In this document: piece by piece, positions 16,269-25,521 of the stretch | Position numbering within the stretch: position 1 is the stretch's first letter | Layout: every line of letters begins with the position of its first letter | NCBI GenBank assembly: GCA_019247305.1 | Contig: JAFAPC010000093.1 | Span: forward strand, 1-64,000 | Direction: 5' to 3' | Length of the DNA: 64,000 nt | Source: Pseudonocardiales bacterium | Lineage (GTDB): Bacteria > Actinomycetota > Actinomycetes > Mycobacteriales > Pseudonocardiaceae | The notes under the pieces: model-generated | Database searches by the model: none | Told to the model about the DNA's origin: nothing | Seen by the model: only the letters and a program-made list of their open reading frames with translations | Position numbers and translations under genes: made by a program

Positions 16269-16814
16269 CTAGCCACGAAGCCGAGCCTGCCGCTCGGTAT
16301 ATAGCTGCGCGGAGACGAAGCCGGCCGAGGTCAGGCGTTCGGGCAATGTGGCGGGGTCGAGTACGACCATGGTGTCACCGATATGCAGTAGGCGAAACCA
16401 CAGGCTGGGCTGGCTATCCATGGCCCGAAAGACCCCAGCGGGTCGAAGGACCCGCCGCGCTTCGACGAACAACTTTTCCTGCAGCCGCGCTGATGGCACG
16501 TGGTGAAGCATGGTGAAGCACACAACCGCCGAGAAGCGCCCGTCGGGAAACGGCATGGCCGTGCCGTCGCCGTGCACGATGTCGACCCGTTGTCCGAGCT
16601 CGGCCCGCAGCCCGCGCACTGACGCCTCATCGATCTCGATCGAGGTCAGCTTCGGCACCAGCTCCACCAAGATCCTGGTGGTGGCACCGACACCCGGCCC
16701 GATCTCGAGTACGTCATCGCCGAGATCGAGGCCTTCGAGCCAGCCGGGTAGGGTGTCGGCTACCTTACGTGCCCACTGATTCGAGGCGCACAGCTTGCGG
16801 TGCACGAGGTTCAT
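16269..16814 (-). CDS. Class I SAM-dependent methyltransferase
   Basis: 181 residues of the Methyltransf_11 type. Motif I is DDVLEIGPGVGATTRI, the acidic residue of strand 2 is in LTSIEIDEAS, and DGTAMPFPDGRFSAVVCFTMLHH is the post-I/motif II block. The substrate cannot be told. ATG 16814 (MNLVHRKLC) is chosen over 16820 and 16877. A 14-bp direct repeat (CTCAGGTCCTAGCC) lies at its 3' end, partly overlapping the stop. Confidence 0.85.
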   Translation of the reverse strand: MNLVHRKLCASNQWARKVADTLPGWLEGLDLGDDVLEIGPGVGATTRILVELVPKLTSIEIDEASVRGLRAELGQRVDIVHGDGTAMPFPDGRFSAVVCFTMLHHVPSARLQEKLFVEARRVLRPAGVFRAMDSQPSLWFRLLHIGDTMVVLDPATLPERLTSAGFVSAQLYTERQARLRG

Positions 16815-17015
16815 TGGCATGCCCGCCAGCCAAGTCGCCCGCCGTGTTGGCCGCAATGCGCCCAGCGGCCATCGCATAGCCCGTTAGCGCCATCGGATAC
16901 TCGGCAGGGACGTTCTTACCGACACCCCGAGTTGGACGACGATCTCGGGCAGGAACTTGTCGGCACGGCTCTGTGAGCCGCACTTGGCTGGTAAGACGCG
17001 AGGACCCTGCACGAT

Positions 17016-17960
17016 TTACCGGCCGGGCTCGGTCACGTCGCTGGTGGGTTGGTCGACGAGGGCGAGGGTGATGTCACTGCCGGAGCTGCCGGCGGTGCGG
17101 ACCCGGTGACTCAGGCGCGCGAGGAAGTCGCGGAAGCTGCGGCAGCCGTAGTTCGCCTCGTCAAAGGACGGCTCTAACGCCAGCATCTTCGCCTTGACCT
17201 GCGACGCGGTCGGGGTGGTGGTGCTCGCTTGCTCCATCGCGGTGACCAGCAGCCGCTCAGCATCGGCGAGCGGGAAATCGGGCTGGGCCACCGGCGCGAC
17301 GTCGGACTCCACCCGGGCGACGATGGAGCGCCACAGCTTGTACTCCGAGCACACCGACACCAACCGGGCACTGACGGTGGTCTCCGCGCCGACCCCGATC
17401 ACGTGCTTGCCAAACTCCCGCAACTTCAACACCAGGGGTGAGAAATCACTATCCCCGGTCACGAGCACGAATGCCCCGATGGCGGGGTGGGTAATCAGGA
17501 TTTCCATGGCGTCCACGGTCATGCGGATATCGGCGGCGTTCTTCCGCGAGGGACCACGACCGATCTGGAATTGGTCGACGCCATTGCGCTCCAGCGCGTG
17601 CTGGTAGCGGCCGAACCGGGTATCGGCCCAGTCCGCGTAGACACGGCGGATGGAGGCGTTGCCGTAGGCGCGGCAGAGCCACGTCAGGGCCTCGGCCGGC
17701 ACCGGCTCGACCCGGCCTGGCAGGCTACTGGCGGCTCCGAGCACGAGATTTTCGAAATCCAGGAGCAGCGCGACCTGCTCAGCACGCGGCCAGGGGTCAT
17801 CTCGCCCGGTACTCCCGCCGCTATTGCGCACGGCCGCGGTACTCACCGCAGGCCTGCCGGCCCGGCCGCCGCGCTGGAGTGCATCGTCGCGCTCCCTCCT
17901 CGCTCGGGTGTTGTCGGCCAGCAAGTATGCCAGACCAACCCGATCATTTCTCGTCCTCAT
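17016..17960 (-). CDS. NYN-domain (LabA/DUF88-like) putative ribonuclease
   Basis: 314 residues. After a low-complexity N-terminus, residues about 60-190 form an NYN (PIN-like) nuclease domain: [29 protein letters not shown] and [19 protein letters not shown] carry the conserved acidic residues. The C-terminal part ([30 protein letters not shown]) resembles an OST-HTH/LOTUS RNA-binding domain. Its 3' end is duplicated at 13905. ATG 17960 overlaps the end of the rodA-like gene by 17 nt; a start inside the low-complexity region is possible. Confidence 0.85.
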   Translation of the reverse strand: MRTRNDRVGLAYLLADNTRARRERDDALQRGGRAGRPAVSTAAVRNSGGSTGRDDPWPRAEQVALLLDFENLVLGAASSLPGRVEPVPAEALTWLCRAYGNASIRRVYADWADTRFGRYQHALERNGVDQFQIGRGPSRKNAADIRMTVDAMEILITHPAIGAFVLVTGDSDFSPLVLKLREFGKHVIGVGAETTVSARLVSVCSEYKLWRSIVARVESDVAPVAQPDFPLADAERLLVTAMEQASTTTPTASQVKAKMLALEPSFDEANYGCRSFRDFLARLSHRVRTAGSSGSDITLALVDQPTSDVTEPGR

Positions 17961-19368
17961 CAGTGCGGGGACGGGTGACGAGTTCGGTGGCTGCGGAGGC
18001 CAGCGGGACTGGGTGAGGGCGGGGCGGGGTGGTGGGTAAGGGCTGTCGGGCGGCGTGGGAGATGCGGATAAGCAGGGCGAGCAGCATGTAGTTGGCGAGC
18101 AGGGAAGAGCCGCCGTAGGACAGGAAAGGCGTGGTGAGCCCGGTTTCGGGGATGAGGTTGGTCACTCCACCGGTAACGATGAACACCTGGAGTGCGATGG
18201 TGACCGACAGGCCGGCGGCGAGGAGTTTGCCGAAGGCGTCGCGGACGGACAGGGCGGCCCGCAGGCCCCGGGCGACCAGCAGCAGGTAGATCATCACGAC
18301 CGCGGTGAACCCGATCAGGCCGAGTTCTTCGCCGATACTGGCCATAATAAAATCAGTGTTGGCCACCGGAACCAGGTCAGGCCGGCCGCCGCCCAGGCCG
18401 GTTCCGGCCACGCCACCGGTGGCCAATCCGAACAGGGACTGGGCGACTTGGTAGCCCGACTCGTAGTAGTGGGCGAAGGGATCCGCCCACACTTGCACGC
18501 GGACTCGGACGTGGGCGAACAGGTGGTAGGCGAGTACGCAGCCGGCCGAGAAAAACACCAGCCCGATAAGGACCCAGGACAGGCGTTCGGTGGCCGCGTA
18601 GAGCATCGCCAACACCACACCAAAAATCAGCAGTGAGGCTCCGAGCTCCTTTTCCAGCGCTAACACGCCGATCGAGAGTCCCCAGGCGACCAGCAGCGGA
18701 GCCAGGTCACGCGGCCGGGGGAAGGTCATCCCGAGCAGGCGGCGGCCCGCAGAGGTGAACAACTCCCGGTTGGTGACCAGGAACACCGCGATGAACACGA
18801 TGATCAGGAGCTTGGCGAACTCGCCGGGCTGGATCGACAGCGGGCCCAGCAGAAGCCACAGTTTGGCCCCGTTGACCTGGGAGATGCTTGCCGGCAGCAC
18901 GCCCGGCAACGCCAGCAACCCCAACCCCACCAGGCCGAAGGTGTAGCCGTAGGAGGCCAACGTCCGATGATCACGTACCCACCACAGCACCGCCACGAAC
19001 AACACCAGGGCCACCGCGGTCCACACCACCTGGCGGGAGGCGTCCGCGGTCGGAACGGATTGGCCTGCGTCGAGGGCTTGGCGCGCTGCGGCCAGATCCA
19101 GCCGGTGGATCGTCACCAGGCCCAGGCCGTTGAGCAGGGCGACACACGGCAGGAGCAGCGGATCGGCGTGGGGAGCCAAGGTGCGCACCGCAGCGTGCGC
19201 TATACCGAACATGGCCAAATAAGCCAGGCCTAGATAGAGCAGCGACTGTGACAGGTGCTGTTTCTGATCGGCCTCCACCAGGACCAACGCCAGCGTGACC
19301 AGCCCGGCCGCAAACACCAGCAACCCCAGCTCAACACCGCGACCGGTGGCCACTGGCCGTCCGCTCAT
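17944..19368 (-). CDS. rodA: SEDS peptidoglycan polymerase (RodA/FtsW family)
   Basis: A 474-residue polytopic membrane protein of the FtsW/RodA/SpoVE family, glycosyltransferases that polymerise lipid II. Visible family blocks are [35 protein letters not shown] (Asp/Glu region), [16 protein letters not shown] and [19 protein letters not shown]. No penicillin-binding-protein partner gene is adjacent. RodA is preferred over FtsW from general appearance, not proof. It is followed by the NYN gene in overlap. Confidence 0.9.
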   Translation of the reverse strand: MSGRPVATGRGVELGLLVFAAGLVTLALVLVEADQKQHLSQSLLYLGLAYLAMFGIAHAAVRTLAPHADPLLLPCVALLNGLGLVTIHRLDLAAARQALDAGQSVPTADASRQVVWTAVALVLFVAVLWWVRDHRTLASYGYTFGLVGLGLLALPGVLPASISQVNGAKLWLLLGPLSIQPGEFAKLLIIVFIAVFLVTNRELFTSAGRRLLGMTFPRPRDLAPLLVAWGLSIGVLALEKELGASLLIFGVVLAMLYAATERLSWVLIGLVFFSAGCVLAYHLFAHVRVRVQVWADPFAHYYESGYQVAQSLFGLATGGVAGTGLGGGRPDLVPVANTDFIMASIGEELGLIGFTAVVMIYLLLVARGLRAALSVRDAFGKLLAAGLSVTIALQVFIVTGGVTNLIPETGLTTPFLSYGGSSLLANYMLLALLIRISHAARQPLPTTPPRPHPVPLASAATELVTRPRTDEDEK

Positions 19369-19423
19369 CCGAGGTCGTTGGCCCGTTCGCCCCCCGCTGC
19401 ACGCAGTCTGTTGCCTTGGGGGC

Positions 19424-19834
19424 TCATTCCGCTGCCTTCGGGTGGCTCGGATGGGCAGAAGGATGCTCGGCGATCAGGCAGGGGATGTCGGTATTTTCGT
19501 CGAGGTGGTAGCTGGCACACACCCGGTGGTAGCCATCCGCGATCTGCAGGGCAATCCCCCGAGTCAGGTCACCCCGGATGAGCAGGATCGGGGACAGTTC
19601 CTTGTTTTTCTTCACCTTGGCCAGGTCGGCTGCTACATGCGCGTTGTCTGGGGCTAACAGGGGCAGCCCCGAGGCGCGCAAGATGTCCTTGGCCTTGTAG
19701 TGATCGAGCGGGGCCACCTTGAGCTGCTCGACCAGGTCGCTGGCCTGAGCACTGGTCACGATCAACGACAGGTAGGAGGCTGCGGCGGGGTAGTCGTGCG
19801 CGTCTGGTTTGGGCTTCCAGGTCACCTTGTCCAC
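19424..19834 (-). CDS. ParB/sulfiredoxin-like hypothetical protein
   Basis: 136 residues from GTG 19834. Blocks [35 protein letters not shown] and [18 protein letters not shown] recall ParB-N-like proteins, where the G-Y-H-R motif corresponds to the G-x-HR nucleotide-binding box. Many actinomycetes carry such a protein; its role is unknown. The frame is open to 19957, but the extra part is the translated tandem repeat, so the later start is preferred. Confidence 0.75.
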   Translation of the reverse strand: MDKVTWKPKPDAHDYPAAASYLSLIVTSAQASDLVEQLKVAPLDHYKAKDILRASGLPLLAPDNAHVAADLAKVKKNKELSPILLIRGDLTRGIALQIADGYHRVCASYHLDENTDIPCLIAEHPSAHPSHPKAAE

Positions 19835-19842
19835 GCCACTGT

Positions 19843-19893
19843 GCTCTCTAATCGTTGGGCTCTCTGATCGTCGGGGCTCTCTGATCGTCGGGT
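19843..19893. repeat. Three imperfect 16-17-bp tandem repeats
   Basis: CTCTCTGATCGTCGGG occurs twice in tandem, preceded by a variant copy with A for G and T for C. It lies just upstream of the ParB-like gene start, so a regulatory role is possible. Confidence 0.6.
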
Positions 19894-20095
19894 CAGGCGT
19901 TAGGGTATCGGTCCCCGCGTCAGGCCACAACACAGCTCCTTCCCCGGCCCAGGACACCCCGGGTACGCCGCACGGTGACTGAACGACCCCGGTTCTTCAG
20001 TCATAAGGGTGGTGGAGCCAGGGCCGCGGCCCCGCTCGGACGCAGGCGAATGTCAGAAATGTCAGAGTGGCCCCGTAGGCTTGGGGCTCGTGTGG

Positions 20096-22087
20096 ATGAG
20101 CTTGCCGAAGCGGTTGCTGGTGGGTCGACCGTTGGCGAGTCAGCAGCTGGGCGACACGTTGTTACCGAAGAAGTTGGCGTTGCCGATCTTCTGCAGTGAC
20201 GCGCTCTCGTCGGTGGCTTACGCCACTGAAGCGATCTTGGTGGCGTTGTCGGTGGGGGGGTTGGCCTTTTACCACATCGCGCCGTCCCTGGCGGTGGCGG
20301 TGGCGGTGTTGTTCATCATCGTGGCCGCCTCGTACCGGCAGACCTGTTACGCCTACCCCAGTGGGGGCGGGTCCTACATCGTCAGTCACGAGAACCTGGG
20401 CCGTTCGGCTGGGTTGGTGGCCGCCTCGGCGTTGTTGGTCGATTACGTGATGACGGTGGCGGTGTCGGTGGTGGCGGGGGTGTCGGCGATCACCTCGGCG
20501 CTGCCGATGACCGCTCCCCACGCGGTGAGCATGTCGCTTGGGTTCGTCGCGGTCCTGATGCTGGTCAACCTGCGGGGAGTGCGGGAGACCGGCAAGACTT
20601 TCGCCATCCCCACCTACGGGTTCGTGGTGGGCATCTTCGTCATGTTCGCCTGGGCGGGGGTGCGGCTGGGCACCGGGGCCCACCTGGTCGCCGAGAGCGC
20701 GGGCTACCCGGTGATACCCACCGAGCACGCCACCGGCGTCCTCGCCGCGTTACTGATCTTGCGGGCGTTCGCGCAGGGCTGCACCGCGTTGACCGGGGTC
20801 GAAGCGATCAGCAATGGGGTGCAGGTCTTCCAGAAGCCAAAGTCGAAAAACGCCGCGACGGTGCTAGCCTACCTCGCCGTGCTCGCGGTCACGATGGGGA
20901 TCGGGATCACCCTGCTGGCGGTGCTCACCGGGGTGCACGCCGCGCAAGACCCCACCCAGCTGGGCCTGCCCGCTGACGCGATCCCCAAGACGGTGCTGGC
21001 TCAGGTCGCCGCCGCGGTGTTCGGACCCGGCTCGGTGGGGTTTTACGCAATTCAGGTGTTCACTGCGTCGATCTTGATTCTGGCGGCGAACACCTCGTTC
21101 AACGGGTTCCCTGGGCTGGCTTCGGTCCTGGCGCGGGACCGGTATTTCCCCCGCCAGCTGCACACCCGCGGGGACCGGCTGGTCTACAGCAACGGCATCG
21201 TGCTGCTCGCCGCCTTCGCCGCCGTGGTGATCTATGCGTTCAACGCCAACACCAACGCCCTGATCCAGCTGTACGTGATCGGGGTGTTCATCGCCTTCAC
21301 CCTGTCGCAGATCGGCATGGTCAAACACTGGCACACCGAACTGCACGCCAACCCGCCCGTCAACCAGCGACACCGGATCCGTCGCGCCCAGTTGATCAAT
21401 GGGTTGGGAGCGGTGGCGACCGGGGTGGTGTTCGTGATCGTGCTGGTGACGAAGTTCGTCGAAGGCGCCTATCTGGTGGTGATCGCCATCCCGGTGCTGT
21501 TTGCCCTGATGCGCGGGATCAACCGGCATTACGCCACGGTGGCCCAGGAGACCGCGGTGGAGGATGTCCGACCCGTCAGCCCATCCCGCAACCACGTCCT
21601 GGTGCTGGTGTCCAAAGTCAGCGGCCCGACCCTGCGGGCGCTGGCCTACGCGCGGTCCCTGCGTCCGCATACCCTGGAGGCGATCACCGCCGCCGTCGAC
21701 GACGAGGAATCCGCTCAGCTTCGCCGAGATTGGGACGACGCCGGCCTCGACTTCCCCTTAAAGATCATCGAATCGCCCTATCGGGAGATCACCCGGCCGA
21801 TCCTGAAATACGTTCGGGACTACCCCCGCATCGGCCCCCGCGACATCATTACTGTGGTCATCCCCGAGTACGTCGTCGGGCGCTGGTGGGAGCACCTGCT
21901 ACACAACCAGAGCGCCCTACGCCTACGAGCACGCCTGCTGTTCCTGCCCGATGTGGTTACCGTCGACATTCCCTGGCACCTGCGTTCGGCCGGGGTCAGC
22001 CGCACCGACACCCAAGCCCAACGCCTCCATCAGGACTACGAACAACAAGCTGCCGCAGCCCGCCAGCCCACACACCCACCGCCCTAG
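20096..22087 (+). CDS. KimA-type potassium importer (APC superfamily)
   Basis: 663 residues with about 12 membrane segments and a 150-residue cytosolic C-terminal domain. The N-terminus (KRLLVGRPLASQQLG, CSDALSSVAYATEAILV), YAYPSGGGSYIVSHENLG, LTGVEAISNGVQVF and LAANTSFNGFPGLASVLARD closely follow Bacillus KimA (YdaO), a proton-coupled K+ importer controlled by c-di-AMP. Actinobacterial relatives are often labelled amino acid permeases. The tail with HNQSALRLRARLLF is also KimA-like. ATG 20096 is chosen; GTG 20090 is close. Divergent from the ParB-like gene. Confidence 0.8.
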   Translation: MSLPKRLLVGRPLASQQLGDTLLPKKLALPIFCSDALSSVAYATEAILVALSVGGLAFYHIAPSLAVAVAVLFIIVAASYRQTCYAYPSGGGSYIVSHENLGRSAGLVAASALLVDYVMTVAVSVVAGVSAITSALPMTAPHAVSMSLGFVAVLMLVNLRGVRETGKTFAIPTYGFVVGIFVMFAWAGVRLGTGAHLVAESAGYPVIPTEHATGVLAALLILRAFAQGCTALTGVEAISNGVQVFQKPKSKNAATVLAYLAVLAVTMGIGITLLAVLTGVHAAQDPTQLGLPADAIPKTVLAQVAAAVFGPGSVGFYAIQVFTASILILAANTSFNGFPGLASVLARDRYFPRQLHTRGDRLVYSNGIVLLAAFAAVVIYAFNANTNALIQLYVIGVFIAFTLSQIGMVKHWHTELHANPPVNQRHRIRRAQLINGLGAVATGVVFVIVLVTKFVEGAYLVVIAIPVLFALMRGINRHYATVAQETAVEDVRPVSPSRNHVLVLVSKVSGPTLRALAYARSLRPHTLEAITAAVDDEESAQLRRDWDDAGLDFPLKIIESPYREITRPILKYVRDYPRIGPRDIITVVIPEYVVGRWWEHLLHNQSALRLRARLLFLPDVVTVDIPWHLRSAGVSRTDTQAQRLHQDYEQQAAAARQPTHPPP

Positions 22088-22132
22088 CCGAACAGCCCTG
22101 TGATCGCCACCGTCCGGCGGTGGTCAACTCGC

Positions 22133-22540
22133 TCAGCGCTCACGGGCCTGCCGATCGCTGGCCTTGCGCAGCGCGTCCACCAGCTCACCTTTGTTCATCG
22201 AGGAGCGGCCGCGCACGCCAAGCTTGCGCGCCTGCTCGAGGAGTTCTTGCTTACTCGCGTTCGCATTGACGCCGCCGGCCGTCTTGCCGCTGGGTTCACG
22301 CCCACTCTCGGGGTCGACGCCGCCAGCGGCGCGCTCGTCTGAGGGGCCTGCGTCGTCCTTCGGCTCCCAGTGGTCACCGACCTTTTGGTGGGTGTGCTTC
22401 AGTGCGGCGAATGCGGTGCGGTGCGCCCGTTCACCTTCTCCGTACGTCTCCACGGCAGAGTCGTGCGCCTTCGACCACGTCCGTTGCGCCTTCTCCGGGG
22501 AGCGCTGCAGCGTGCTGGGTAGCTCGTCCTTGGCCGGCAT
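22133..22540 (-). CDS. ChaB-like protein with Rho-N/SAP-type C-terminus
   Basis: 135 residues. The first 65 match the ChaB family (MPAKDELPSTLQRSPEKAQR, TWSKAHDSAVETYGEGERAH). A disordered linker follows, then a helix-extended-loop-helix motif (SKQELLEQARKLGVRGRSSM, KGELVDALRK) of Rho-N/SAP type that often binds nucleic acid. ATG 22540 has a strong GGGAGGTGAGG upstream. Lies downstream of hsp20 on the same strand but separated from it by a hairpin, so possibly a separate stress gene. Confidence 0.85.
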   Translation of the reverse strand: MPAKDELPSTLQRSPEKAQRTWSKAHDSAVETYGEGERAHRTAFAALKHTHQKVGDHWEPKDDAGPSDERAAGGVDPESGREPSGKTAGGVNANASKQELLEQARKLGVRGRSSMNKGELVDALRKASDRQARER

Positions 22541-22612
22541 CGGCCTCACCTCCCGTACGCGATGGCTCACTGGAGTTCCGGGATACCCGCCGGAGGCGGA
22601 CCTCACACGACA

Positions 22613-22650
22613 TCGGGGGTGCCCCACGTGGTTACGTGGGGCACCCCCGA
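22613..22650. terminator. 17-bp perfect hairpin with GGTT loop
   Basis: Arms 22613-22629 and 22634-22650 pair perfectly. Located 49 nt beyond the hsp20 stop and before the ChaB-like gene start, so most likely the hsp20 terminator. No U-tract. Confidence 0.75.
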
Positions 22651-22698
22651 GGATGGATGGATCAACCCGTCACGTGCGGACCGTGTGGCTGGCAGGGA

Positions 22699-23130
22699 TC
22701 AGGCGTTGATCTCCACGGGCGCACCAGTCCCAGTAATCTCAATCTTGCGGGGCTTGGCCTTCTCGGCGACGGGAATGCGCAAGGTCAGCACTCCGGCGTC
22801 GTAGCTCGCCTCGACGCGGTCAGTGTCGAGGGTGTCGCCAAGGAACAGCTGCCGGGTGAACACCCCGCGAGGCCGCTCAGCGACTTGCAGCTCGACGTCC
22901 TCGCCGTAGGTCGGCTTGCGCTCGGCCCGGACGGTGAGCACGTTGCGCTCGACGTTGAGGTCGATCGAGGATGGGTCCACCCCAGGCAGGTCGAAGTGCA
23001 CGACGAACTGCCCGCCCTCCCGATAGGCGTCCATGGGCATGATCGCCGGGTGCGACCTGGTGCCGTTGGCGCCGAACAGGACCTGGGTCAGCCGATCCAG
23101 CTCCCGGAACGGGTCGGTACGCATCAGCAT
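22699..23130 (-). CDS. Small heat-shock protein Hsp20
   Basis: 143-residue alpha-crystallin-type chaperone that holds unfolding proteins. The ACD is visible: [47 protein letters not shown] and [14 protein letters not shown] (with the G-V-L-x-L/I pattern). ATG follows AAGGGAG. A consensus promoter with a dyad between its boxes lies at 23168-23196. Divergent from a MerR-like gene, probably its regulator. Confidence 0.93.
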   Translation of the reverse strand: MLMRTDPFRELDRLTQVLFGANGTRSHPAIMPMDAYREGGQFVVHFDLPGVDPSSIDLNVERNVLTVRAERKPTYGEDVELQVAERPRGVFTRQLFLGDTLDTDRVEASYDAGVLTLRIPVAEKAKPRKIEITGTGAPVEINA

Positions 23131-23167
23131 TATCGGTCTCCCTTCTAGGCGTCGTCACGACGCCATC

Positions 23168-23196
23168 AGTATGCACTGCTACAGCGGTGCAGTCAA
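23168..23196 (-). promoter_or_regulatory. hsp20 promoter with dyad operator in the spacer
   Basis: On the minus strand TTGACT (23196-23191) and CATACT (23173-23168) are separated by exactly 17 nt. The spacer with its edges (23172-23191) is an imperfect 20-nt inverted repeat, TGCAC.GC..GC.GTGCA. A repressor bound there would block polymerase; the divergent MerR-like protein is the obvious candidate. Confidence 0.65.
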
Positions 23197-23523
23197 CACT
23201 CTTGCCAACGCAGACAGCGGCGAAGATGTTCCCGCCACACCACATTCCTTGACAGAAGCACGCTCAGATAGTGAGTCTCTGCCTGGCGGAGAGCGATACC
23301 ACCGACCAGTCGGGGCGGCACAACCTGACACACCCCACGCTGCGCTGCGCCTTGGGCTGAGTGACCCTGCGCTGAGGGGCCCGTGCTGCGGGCCCGAGTG
23401 GCGGTGGCACCGAAACGAAGGACGAGAACCCCGGTCAACCAGGGTAAGATTGGTACATCCACCATAGTAAGATCAATGCTCTCAGCACAGTGAAAGTTCA
23501 TGCGCCCAGCGCGGGGAGGCCAG

Positions 23524-23853
23524 ATGCGGCAGCCACGGAGCGGGCCAAGCAAGCTCGACGATGATGACTACCCGGCCTACACCATCGGTCTGGCCGCGGA
23601 CCTGCTCGGCGTTGCGCCTGCCTTCCTGCGCAGCCTTGACGCGGCGGGGCTGCTCACCCCGAATCGCTCGGCCGGCGGGCAACGCCGCTACTCACGCACC
23701 GAGCTCACCCTGGCGCTGCGGGTGCGCGAACTGCTCGACGCGAACATGCCGCTGATCGCCGCCATCCGCATCGTCAGCCTGGAACGTCAACTCGAAGCCG
23801 CCCACCAGCGCATCGCCCACCTCGAATCGATCATCCCTCACAATCTGCGCTGA
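23524..23853 (+). CDS. MerR-family regulator (HspR-like)
   Basis: 109 residues. The N-terminal winged helix (YTIGLAADLLGVAPAFLRSL, AAGLLTPNRSAGGQRRYSR) is MerR/HspR-like, followed by a coiled-coil (SLERQLEAAHQRIAHLE). No effector cysteines are visible, as in HspR-type repressors. ATG 23524 has GGGGAGG upstream; ATG 23500 would add eight residues. Two TAAGAT boxes at about 23445 and 23467 may form its promoter. It probably controls the divergent hsp20. Confidence 0.85.
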   Translation: MRQPRSGPSKLDDDDYPAYTIGLAADLLGVAPAFLRSLDAAGLLTPNRSAGGQRRYSRTELTLALRVRELLDANMPLIAAIRIVSLERQLEAAHQRIAHLESIIPHNLR

Positions 23854-23959
23854 CCTGGACCCAAACGTAAACTCCGTCGGTCCCGTGGTGTTCGGTGCCG
23901 CCAGGGGTCCGGCGTACCTGTTTCCAGCTTGGCGCCATAGGCATAGGATGAGTGCCACG

Positions 23960-25504
23960 CTACAATAAGATGGTGAATTGGTCCTCGATAGGCGGTTTAT
24001 GCTCGGTACCTGCACACCCAGTTACACCGAAACAGGACACTGCGATCTTTCTGTTGTTGGCGTCAATACGCAAGAATTGCTTGAAGAATGGCTGGTCATC
24101 GAAGTCGAATACCTCGGAGCCGAACCGATGAAAGAACCGGCCCGCCGGGATTCGGTGTACCACTTCGGCTTTAATCCGCTCGCCGAGCGAAAGCCGGTCC
24201 GTGACGGGCCGAGCAGATCCGGCGGTGGTGGCACCTCGCTGTTCGTAGTATTTACCCGCCGTCGGCGCATCGATGGCGATCGTCCCGCTACCACCGAAGA
24301 GTTTTTTGTCGATGACCTGCGAGAACCGCGCCAGCGAGTCACGCCGCAACGGGTAACAGCGGAATGCTGACTCGTCCGCCCCATTGACGTTTATCAACGG
24401 AATACGGTGGGTGGCGTGCATGTAGGCGCCACCCCCGCCGCTGACGACGTACTGGATCGTGCGTCCACCCGCCACCGGGACCGGGTAACGCTGATAGTTA
24501 TGGATATCGCCACCTATTGCCATCACATAGTTCGCCCGGGAGTCGATGACGACGCTATCGACCGTCTCGGGCCTGTGCGTCACCCGTCCTGGGTGATGCT
24601 CGCCATCGACGTAGATTGGTTTACCCGTGAGCAAGATTTTTGGACGTTCCGGAGCGTCGAAGGAAACCCGCCGCAGCCAATGGTACTGATCCTCGTCGAT
24701 ATCACCGGTGATACCGGTGTCGATCCCGACGAACCGTAGTGGGCCTGCGTCGATGGCGAAGTACGGTGCTGGCTGGAGCGGCTCGGGCGCTCGACGTTCA
24801 CCAGCCACAGCGCCCTCCTTGGTTGGGCCGGCCTTGGCTGGGGTTGTCGGTCGGGTCGGCTGCGAAGATCGACGCCACAGCAGCCCGGCCAGACAGGCCG
24901 CCAGATCCCGACCGAATTGAGGTACGTATCCGGTGTCGTCCAACGCACAGAAATAGTGCATGAAGCCATGCAGGCCGTCGTACCAATCGTGGTTTTCCGG
25001 CACCGCATAGATGGGTAGCCCGAGGTTTCGGTAGGGATGGTGGAACTTACGACCATAATCGTCAAGATCCCCAGTGGGATAGATGACATCGCTGCAGATG
25101 ACCATGAAGTCCGCGTTCCTCGCCACGTCCATCAGCGGGCTCACGACCGCGTATTGCGAATTATCGCCTTCACCGGTGTCACCGATCACCACCATGGAAA
25201 TGGTGTCGCCGACAGAACGAGAAATCACGAAATCCGGGTGTGCGCCTGTTTGTTGTGCACGCTGGCGGGCCAGCTCGACCCATCGGGTCCGGGCCGCGGC
25301 CGTGGGATCAGCGAGGAATCTCGCAATGATGTCGTGGCGTGACTGCCAGAGTATTGACGGTCGCAGCCACGACAGCGACTTCGTCCCCGCTGGCACGTCT
25401 TGCTTCCAGGTTCCAGGCCCGGCGCAGCTGCGCCAACCAGCGCCTTCCTCGCTGTCCCGGGACGACTGAGCAAGACCAGGAGGTAGCTCGATAGACGCCG
25501 CCAC
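23960..25504 (-). CDS. Calcineurin-like metallophosphoesterase
   Basis: 514 residues. Metal-binding blocks in order: VVIGDTGEGDN (about residue 105), VICSDVIYPTGD, VPENHDWYDG (a variant of GNHD with Glu for Gly), and GGDIHNYQRYPV. No signal peptide is visible. GTG 25504 has AAGGGGG upstream. It follows the GMC-oxidoreductase fusion gene at 17 nt on the same strand, so the two are cotranscribed. Substrate unknown; distant purple-acid-phosphatase-like enzymes are the nearest known type. Confidence 0.82.
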   Translation of the reverse strand: MAASIELPPGLAQSSRDSEEGAGWRSCAGPGTWKQDVPAGTKSLSWLRPSILWQSRHDIIARFLADPTAAARTRWVELARQRAQQTGAHPDFVISRSVGDTISMVVIGDTGEGDNSQYAVVSPLMDVARNADFMVICSDVIYPTGDLDDYGRKFHHPYRNLGLPIYAVPENHDWYDGLHGFMHYFCALDDTGYVPQFGRDLAACLAGLLWRRSSQPTRPTTPAKAGPTKEGAVAGERRAPEPLQPAPYFAIDAGPLRFVGIDTGITGDIDEDQYHWLRRVSFDAPERPKILLTGKPIYVDGEHHPGRVTHRPETVDSVVIDSRANYVMAIGGDIHNYQRYPVPVAGGRTIQYVVSGGGGAYMHATHRIPLINVNGADESAFRCYPLRRDSLARFSQVIDKKLFGGSGTIAIDAPTAGKYYEQRGATTAGSARPVTDRLSLGERIKAEVVHRIPAGRFFHRFGSEVFDFDDQPFFKQFLRIDANNRKIAVSCFGVTGCAGTEHKPPIEDQFTILL

Positions 25505-25521
25505 AATGAGCCCCCTTCGCG

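Noticed and set aside
19900-20095. ydaO/c-di-AMP riboswitch before the KimA-like gene
   Set aside because: Only short blocks resemble the consensus; the conserved 3' core is missing. Left as a check rather than a feature.
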